DNA of 64,000 nt from Arthrobacter sp. PM3. Lineage in GTDB: Bacteria; Actinomycetota; Actinomycetes; Actinomycetales; Micrococcaceae. The translations under genes were made by a program, and so were the position numbers. The DNA is taken from assembly GCF_003352915.1 (NCBI RefSeq), contig NZ_CP022314.1, forward strand, positions 1,805,375 to 1,869,374. Reading direction: 5' to 3'. The notes below the pieces were generated by a model. That model was given only the letters and a program-made list of their open reading frames with translations. It searched no databases and was not told where the DNA came from. This document shows, one piece after another, positions 59,667 through 64,000 of the stretch; the stretch's first letter is position 1; each line of letters starts with the position of its first letter.

Positions 59667-60122
59667 GTGACTTCAAAGAATATTGCCCGAGCCCTGACCG
59701 CGACCGCCCTCTTCACCTCCCTGGCCCTCGCCGGGTGCTCGGCACCGCAGGCCGCAAGCGCGCCGTCGTCCGCGGCCGCCCCAGCGGAAGCCTCCGCCGC
59801 CACCCCAAGCCCCAGCGAAACCTCCGGGCCGTTCGGCGGCTTCGACAGCGCCGCCGAGGCCTGCAGCACCATCAGGGAGCAGGCCACCGGCGCCACCCTG
59901 CTGCCGATGTCGGCTGCCCAGGGCAAGACGGCGGAACTGGAACAGGCCAAAGCCGACCTCGCGGCGACCGCGGACCGCGCCCCGGACAGCCTGAAGGCCG
60001 ACTTCGCCCACCTTAAGGACGTGGCGATCGCAGGCATCACCGACCAGACGGTCTTCTCCAGCGGCAAGCTCCAGGCCGCCATGGCGCCGGTCACGAATTG
60101 GCTCGCCACCAACTGCAAATAG
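59667..60122 (+). CDS. Small lipoprotein, paralogue 1
   Basis: A 151-residue secreted lipoprotein. The signal is IARALTATALFTSLALAGCS with the lipobox LAGC (Cys24). Residues ~25-55 are a Ser/Ala/Pro linker. A helical domain follows (GFDSAAEACSTIREQATGAT through TNWLATNCK) with two Cys (after ~residue 60 and near the end) that may form a disulphide. Its layout matches the next gene at 60202, with similar GGF, EAC and terminal Cys. The start GTG is the one that fits the signal peptide. Function unknown. Confidence 0.78.
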   Translation: MTSKNIARALTATALFTSLALAGCSAPQAASAPSSAAAPAEASAATPSPSETSGPFGGFDSAAEACSTIREQATGATLLPMSAAQGKTAELEQAKADLAATADRAPDSLKADFAHLKDVAIAGITDQTVFSSGKLQAAMAPVTNWLATNCK

Positions 60123-60201
60123 CCCTCCCGGCCCTATCCGGCCGAGGGGTTCCGGCAGTACCCTGTGCCTGCCGGAACACCTCGGATCCCGGAGGGCAGC
60201 C

Positions 60202-60768
60202 ATGCGAGAGAAGACACGCCAGCATCGTGGCGCCGCCCGGGCAGCCGTCCGGCCGCCCGTGGCCAGGGCAACCGCGGCCCCGGCCCTGATCCTGCTGCTG
60301 GGCCTCATTCCGGCCCTGACCGGCTGCTCCGGGTCTGCCGGGCCGGCGCCGTCCTCCATTTCGCCGTTCTCAACGTCACCGTCATCCCCGGCGGCCGCCG
60401 CACCCACTCAGGCCACCCCGTCCGCAAGCTACTCCGGCACAGCCTCCGCCGGGCCCGACGCGTCGGCCGGAGGCGGGCTGGGCGGGTTCGGCAGTGTCGT
60501 TGAGGCCTGTGCCGCTGTGAGTGCCACCGTGTTGTCCGTGATGGCGCTGCCGATCGCGGCGGCCGCCGGGCAGGACGCGGCCGTGGCGGAAAGGGCGCGG
60601 TCCGCCCTGGAGCAGCTGCAGGACAAGGTGCCGCCCGAGCTCAAGGACCCCATCGACAAGCTGAAATCCATCGCCGAAGCCGCCGGGCCGGACTACACAA
60701 AGTTCAACGCCGAAGAGTTTGACCAAGCGATCGCCCCCATCGACGCCTGGCTGCAGTCCCACTGCTGA
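60202..60768 (+). CDS. Small lipoprotein, paralogue 2
   Basis: A 188-residue lipoprotein. After a basic leader (~residues 1-22) comes the signal LILLLGLIPALTGCSGSAGP with lipobox LTGC (Cys42). A long Ser/Pro/Ala linker leads to a helical domain with GGFGSVVEACAAVSATVLSV and terminal WLQSHC. The internal and terminal cysteines, the GGF start and the I-A-P-x-x-x-W-L ending recur in the gene at 59667, so this is a duplicated pair (79 bp apart). GGAGG precedes the ATG by 6 bases. Function unknown; an envelope role is suggested by the Asp23 genes that follow. Confidence 0.8.
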   Translation: MREKTRQHRGAARAAVRPPVARATAAPALILLLGLIPALTGCSGSAGPAPSSISPFSTSPSSPAAAAPTQATPSASYSGTASAGPDASAGGGLGGFGSVVEACAAVSATVLSVMALPIAAAAGQDAAVAERARSALEQLQDKVPPELKDPIDKLKSIAEAAGPDYTKFNAEEFDQAIAPIDAWLQSHC

Positions 60769-60864
60769 CCCGACTTCACGGGCCAGGGTGGCCCGTATGG
60801 TCCCGAACGGGCGCGTTGCGGGGGCAGGGACTAGGGTTGTGTCAAAGAGAAGGGGGAGCGCTTC

Positions 60865-61419
60865 ATGGAATACCAGAATTCTCAACCCGCTGCGGGTCCC
60901 GCGGCCGGCCCGGGGCCCGGACCTGGACCCGGCCTTGTGACCGGTCCCGCGGCGAGTCCCGTGGCCCGTCCCGCGGACGGGCTGCACGCCCACGTGGCCG
61001 CACCACCCGCAACCGCCCCGGCCGGCAGCGGCCGCACGGTCATTTCCGAAGCCGCCATCGCCAAGGTAGCGGGCATCGCCGCCCGCTCGGTACCGGGCGT
61101 CTACTCGCTGGGAACCGGCCCCTCGCGGGCGCTGGGGGCCATCCGCGACGCCGTCGGCAGCGTCGATCACGCGGCCGGAGTCCACGTGGAGGTCGGCGAA
61201 ACGCAGGTCGCCGTGGATATCGACCTCGTCGCGGTCTACGGCACCGCCTTGCACGCCCTCGCGGAGCAGATCCGCGCCGCGGTCTATGCCGCCGTCGAGG
61301 AACTCGTCGGACTTGAAGTGATCGAGGTAAACATCGAGATCAACGACGTCTACGTGCCCGGCCCCGCCAAAACCGCCACACCCGGCGACGGGCGGCCCGC
61401 AAAGGAGGCAATCCAATGA
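60865..61419 (+). CDS. Asp23/Gls24 family envelope stress protein
   Basis: A 184-residue protein. A Pro/Gly/Ala leader (~residues 1-50) precedes the Asp23/Gls24 domain (~55-170): VISEAAIAKVAGIAARSVPG, VYSLGTGPSRALGAIRDAVG and VAVDIDLVAVYGTALHALAE, then LEVIEVNIEINDVYVPGP. In Staphylococcus Asp23 coats the membrane through AmaP, which is present at 62670. AGGGGGAG lies 6 bases before the ATG. It is the first gene of a five-gene overlapping operon. Confidence 0.92.
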   Translation: MEYQNSQPAAGPAAGPGPGPGPGLVTGPAASPVARPADGLHAHVAAPPATAPAGSGRTVISEAAIAKVAGIAARSVPGVYSLGTGPSRALGAIRDAVGSVDHAAGVHVEVGETQVAVDIDLVAVYGTALHALAEQIRAAVYAAVEELVGLEVIEVNIEINDVYVPGPAKTATPGDGRPAKEAIQ

Positions 61420-61607
61420 ACCTGACGGTAGTGGGAATCGCAGCTGGCGCCTTCGTGGCGTTCATGTCCTTCCAGTTCGGTGCCTGGGGCTTCCTCGGCG
61501 CCCTGTTCTTCATGGGCATCGGTGCGCTCCTGGGCCGGGCCGCGGAGGGGAAACTGGACCTGCGCAGCGTGTTTGACGCCCTCACCGGCCGGCGTTCCTC
61601 CTCATGA
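61416..61607 (+). CDS. Small DUF2273-like membrane protein
   Basis: A 63-residue protein made of two hydrophobic segments (VVGIAAGAFVAFMSFQFGAW and FLGALFFMGIGALLGRAAEG) and a short polar tail. The GIGALLGRxxEG end matches the small DUF2273 proteins that accompany Asp23 and AmaP. The ATG overlaps the previous stop (ATGA), with AAAGGAGG upstream. It may help anchor Asp23 at the membrane. Confidence 0.8.
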   Translation: MNLTVVGIAAGAFVAFMSFQFGAWGFLGALFFMGIGALLGRAAEGKLDLRSVFDALTGRRSSS

Positions 61608-61987
61608 GCGTCACGGCCGGGGTTCCGGTCCGCCGTGACGCGATGGCCGGGCACACCCGCATCAGCACGCAGGCCCTGACAAGCGTGGCGCGGGCTGCCG
61701 CGGGCGAGGCACTCGGCGTGCCAGCGCAGGACGTGCGCGCGCAGTGGTCTGACGACGCCGGCCTGCTGGCCCTCTCGCTGGTCACCCCCGTCGCCATCCC
61801 GCCCCTCACGGAAGTTCTCCGGGACCCGGCACGGGTGGCGGGTTTCGGCGGGTCCATCTGGGACCGTGCCGTCACGGCCAAGGCCGAGATCCTGCACCGG
61901 GTCACCGATCTGACCGGGGCACAGCTGAGCCGCGTGGATGTCCGGATCAGCGGGGCCATCGTCCACGGCGGAGGTCGGGTACGGTGA
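61604..61987 (+). CDS. Second Asp23/Gls24-like small protein
   Basis: A 127-residue protein distantly like Asp23: TRISTQALTSVARAAAGEAL at the N terminus and VTDLTGAQLSRVDVRISGAI near the C terminus, with a short central strand (LLALSLVTPVAIPPLTEVLR). Both ends are shorter than in the gene at 60865. The ATG overlaps the preceding stop by four bases and its stop overlaps the next GTG. A structural partner of the Asp23 layer is likely. Confidence 0.78.
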   Translation: MSVTAGVPVRRDAMAGHTRISTQALTSVARAAAGEALGVPAQDVRAQWSDDAGLLALSLVTPVAIPPLTEVLRDPARVAGFGGSIWDRAVTAKAEILHRVTDLTGAQLSRVDVRISGAIVHGGGRVR

Positions 61988-62673
61988 GCCAGGATACGTG
62001 GAACCCCAGTGCCGCTCCCGGCCCGTCCGACGGGAGTCCGCTCGACGGCGGTGCAGTGCCGCCCGGCGCGGTACCGCCGGAGGCACCGCCGGATTCCGGC
62101 TCGGCCGGGATGGCGCGGATCCTCCGGCGGGAGACACATTCATCCAGGGCCGTCGTGTCCGTGATCGCCGCCGCCCTGATCATGCTGGTGTTCGGCTACG
62201 CCTTGCTGGAGACCGCGGTCCGGGCGATCGGACAGCCGCCATGGCTGGTGGATCCGCAGACCGCGGCCGAGCGGGTCGTCGCCCTCCCGGCCGGTGTCAC
62301 GCCGCTTCTGCTCGGCGTCTCGGGCGCGGTGGTGGCCGCGGCCGGAGTGTTCTTCTTCCTCAACGCAGTCCTACCGGGACGGCGGGCCCGCCACCTGCTC
62401 CCGGACCGCCGGGCCGCCGTCGTGGTGGACGACGAGGTGATGGCCGCGGCCCTGGCCCGCCGGGCACGGCTGGCCGCCAATGTGACCCAGGGCCAGGTGA
62501 TGGTGGTGGTGTCGCGGAACCGGGTGGTGGTCAATGTCCGGCCGACCTCCGGTGTGCCGCTGCGCCCGGACGCAGTCCTGGAGGCCGTGCGCAGGGAGCT
62601 GCAGGATATGGGTCCCACGCCCACTCCGGACGTGCGGATCAACGTTGCCACGGCAGGGGTGGTGGGAGCATGA
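61984..62673 (+). CDS. DUF6286-like membrane protein
   Basis: A 229-residue protein. Residues ~1-45 are Pro/Gly/Ala-rich. Two membrane segments follow: VVSVIAAALIMLVFGYALLE (~residues 56-75) and GVTPLLLGVSGAVVAAAGVF (~98-120). A cytosolic tail has VVVDDEVMAAALARRARLAA and GQVMVVVSRNRVVVNVRPTS. The family accompanies Asp23/AmaP in actinobacteria. GTG start overlaps the previous stop (GTGA), and its stop overlaps the ATG of the next gene. Confidence 0.78.
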   Translation: MSQDTWNPSAAPGPSDGSPLDGGAVPPGAVPPEAPPDSGSAGMARILRRETHSSRAVVSVIAAALIMLVFGYALLETAVRAIGQPPWLVDPQTAAERVVALPAGVTPLLLGVSGAVVAAAGVFFFLNAVLPGRRARHLLPDRRAAVVVDDEVMAAALARRARLAANVTQGQVMVVVSRNRVVVNVRPTSGVPLRPDAVLEAVRRELQDMGPTPTPDVRINVATAGVVGA

Positions 62674-63281
62674 CCAGCACTCCCCGGGTGCTCAACCGCA
62701 TCCTGATCGGCCTCCTCGGCCTCGCACTGATCGCCATCGGCGTCCTCCTGATACTGCTGGCGACCGTCCCCGCCGTCGGTGTCTGGTGGCACATCTGGGC
62801 AGGCGGGGTGCTGAGCTACTGGCTCGATCTGTTTGAGCGGACGCAGTATCCGGGCCGGCCGGGCAGCTGGCTGTGGCTGGTGATCTGCCTCGCGCAGGTG
62901 CTGGTTCTTGCCTTGATGGTCGCGTGGATTGCACAGCAAGGCAAAGGCCGGACCAGCCTGATCGTCACGGAGGAGGACCCCGGCGGCGTGCCGGGCACCA
63001 TCGGGATCGGCGGCGGTGTGCCGGAGCAGGCCTTGCGTGCGGCCCTTGCCGACCGGCCGGACCTGGCCGGCGTCACTGTGGCCACCTATGAGGTCCGCGG
63101 GGAACCTGCCCTGAAAATCCGGGTGGAGCCGCGCCAGGGCGTCGCCCCGCATGCGCTCGCCGCCGAAATCTCCGCGCTCGTGGAGGCCCTCGACGTCGTC
63201 ATCGGCAAACGCACCCCGGTCCTGATCCATATCGGGTCCGGAACACGGTCGCGGTTCGGCCGGGCCGAACGCGTCCGCTAG
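62670..63281 (+). CDS. AmaP-like alkaline-shock membrane anchor
   Basis: A 203-residue protein. Two hydrophobic segments (ILIGLLGLALIAIGVLLILL, ~10-29; WLWLVICLAQVLVLALMVAW, ~66-85) precede a cytosolic Asp23-like domain (~residues 95-190) with VPEQALRAALADRPDLAGVT, ALKIRVEPRQGVAPHALAAE and VVIGKRTPVLIHIGSG. This is the AmaP plan: a membrane hairpin with an Asp23-binding tail. The ATG overlaps the previous stop. The operon 60865-63281 would therefore build a membrane-bound Asp23 coat. Confidence 0.87.
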   Translation: MTSTPRVLNRILIGLLGLALIAIGVLLILLATVPAVGVWWHIWAGGVLSYWLDLFERTQYPGRPGSWLWLVICLAQVLVLALMVAWIAQQGKGRTSLIVTEEDPGGVPGTIGIGGGVPEQALRAALADRPDLAGVTVATYEVRGEPALKIRVEPRQGVAPHALAAEISALVEALDVVIGKRTPVLIHIGSGTRSRFGRAERVR

Positions 63282-63348
63282 ACGCAACCGGAGGGCGGCC
63301 GCGCCGGCCGTTTAATAAGCCAACTGTCTAATTTGTGTAAAGATTTGA

Positions 63349-63362
63349 TGTAAGCGCTTGCA
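63349..63362. promoter_or_regulatory. LacI-family operator overlapping a promoter
   Basis: TGTAAGCGCTTGCA is a near-perfect palindrome with the central CG typical of LacI/CcpA-type sites. It overlaps the -35 TTGCAT (63358-63363) of a promoter whose -10 is TACTGT (63382-63387, 18-base spacing). This arrangement fits repression of the sugar-transporter operon until inducer is present. Confidence 0.65.
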
Positions 63363-63449
63363 TTCCTCGCTGCATGTTGGCTACTGTGATGGGCGACACA
63401 CCAACTGTATGGCCGTTTTTCACCGGTACTCAGCGAGGAGCACTCCAGT

Positions 63450-64000
63450 ATGAAAACCCGCAACTTCCTACTTCCCGTCGCCACAGCAGGCATTTTGGCC
63501 CTCACCCTTTCGGCCTGTGGCGGCGGAGGTGGCGGCACCACCGGCGGCGGCGACGCCGCTTCGCAGGGCCTCGATGGCCGTGGCCCGATCACGTATGTCC
63601 AGGGCAAGGACAACAGCAACGTGGTCCGCCCGCTGATTGAGAAGTGGAACGCCGCGCACCCGAACGAGAAGGTCACCTTCAAGGAGCAGACGGACCAGGC
63701 CGATCAGCAGCACGATGATCTCGTCCAGCACTTCCAGGCCAAGGACGCCGGTTACGACGTGGCCAGTGTTGACGTTGTCTGGACCGCCGAATTCGCCGCC
63801 AAGGGCTGGCTGCAGCCGCTGAAGGACAAGGCCGCGCTCGACACCTCGGCCATGCTCAAGCCGACCGTTGACGCCGCCTCCTACAAGGGCACGCTGTACG
63901 CGGCGCCGGTCTCCTCCGACGGCGGCATCCTGTACTACCGCAAGGATCTGGTGCCGACGCCCCCGAAGACCTGGGACGAGATGATGGGCATGTGCTCGGT
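63450..64000 (+). CDS. Sugar ABC transporter substrate-binding lipoprotein (partial)
   Basis: The visible 183 codons run to the right edge. The signal FLLPVATAGILALTLSACGG has lipobox LSAC (Cys21), followed by a Gly/Thr-rich linker. The mature part (GPITYVQGKDNSNVVRPLIE, KWNAAHPNEKVTFKEQT and DVASVDVVWTAEFAAKGWLQ) has the family 1 sugar-binding protein fold. Such proteins deliver oligosaccharides or glucosides to a MalFG-like permease, which should lie just outside the window. GAGGAG lies 9 bases before the ATG. The LacI-type operator upstream suggests control by a local LacI-family repressor. Confidence 0.9.
   Translation, partial: MKTRNFLLPVATAGILALTLSACGGGGGGTTGGGDAASQGLDGRGPITYVQGKDNSNVVRPLIEKWNAAHPNEKVTFKEQTDQADQQHDDLVQHFQAKDAGYDVASVDVVWTAEFAAKGWLQPLKDKAALDTSAMLKPTVDAASYKGTLYAAPVSSDGGILYYRKDLVPTPPKTWDEMMGMCS

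Overview
The window looks like chromosome of a high-GC actinobacterium, most probably Micrococcaceae (Arthrobacter/Pseudarthrobacter type). The base composition is strongly GC-rich. There are many GTG starts and 4-base stop/start overlaps (ATGA, GTGA), TAnnnT-type -10 boxes and actinobacterial families such as Asp23/AmaP envelope-stress modules, ANTAR regulators, LysG/LysE, YkoF-like thiamine-binding protein and DUF3618 proteins. There is no prophage, transposase or CRISPR array. I count about 60 protein genes, two of them cut by the window edges, and three tRNA genes.

Layout. 1-8.4 kb is mixed housekeeping: a DUF445 membrane protein, a GDPD phosphodiesterase, a short DoxX-like protein overlapping azlCD-type amino-acid exporter genes, a GAF-ANTAR antiterminator, an NADPH:quinone-type reductase, a DUF1232 protein, a TetR regulator and two methyltransferases. 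At 8.4-8.9 kb lies a strange tandem array of phased GGGCATGTCC units. It precedes an overlapping gene set at 8.9-12.7 kb: an acyl-CoA-dehydrogenase-like protein, a PIG-L deacetylase/methyltransferase fusion, a glycosyltransferase and a small three-helix protein. This set may form a glycoconjugate or small-molecule pathway of unknown product.

12.9-25.4 kb holds a metabolic and stress island: a P2-type cation ATPase (CtpF-like), PEP synthase, a P1B metal ATPase, a HAD-GH65 fusion phosphorylase, a Zn-alcohol dehydrogenase and a universal stress protein. The mix resembles DosR/DevR dormancy regulons, and GGGAC-N4-GTCCC-like palindromes sit in front of several of these units. 25.5-28.6 kb is an envelope/stress group (BrkB/YihY, DUF3618, holin-like and an Ala-rich protein), divergent from a spermidine-synthase-like methyltransferase.

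29.8-33.1 kb is a LysR regulator divergent from an MHS-family transporter and 3-hydroxybutyrate dehydrogenase. 33.2-42 kb holds a LysE-type exporter, an APC permease, a tyrosine phosphatase-like protein and the histidine-utilisation genes (iclR-type regulator, hutU, hutH, a small protein, convergent hutG). Two nearly identical 18-bp palindromes flank the regulator gene. hutI is not in the window.

42-58.8 kb holds an NCS2 purine permease, a CopC/YcnJ-like protein, a small FAD-type oxidoreductase, a tandem universal stress protein with a rifampicin-phosphotransferase-like enzyme, a lipoprotein/ABC transporter operon, an NlpC/P60 cell-wall hydrolase, a cation diffusion facilitator, a minimal zincin, an EamA exporter and the divergent lysG/lysE pair. 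58.9-59.4 kb is a tRNA Glu-Asp-Phe cluster with a terminator. 59.6-63.3 kb holds two paralogous lipoproteins and a five-gene Asp23/Gls24-AmaP operon. The right edge cuts a sugar ABC-transporter binding lipoprotein preceded by a LacI-type operator.
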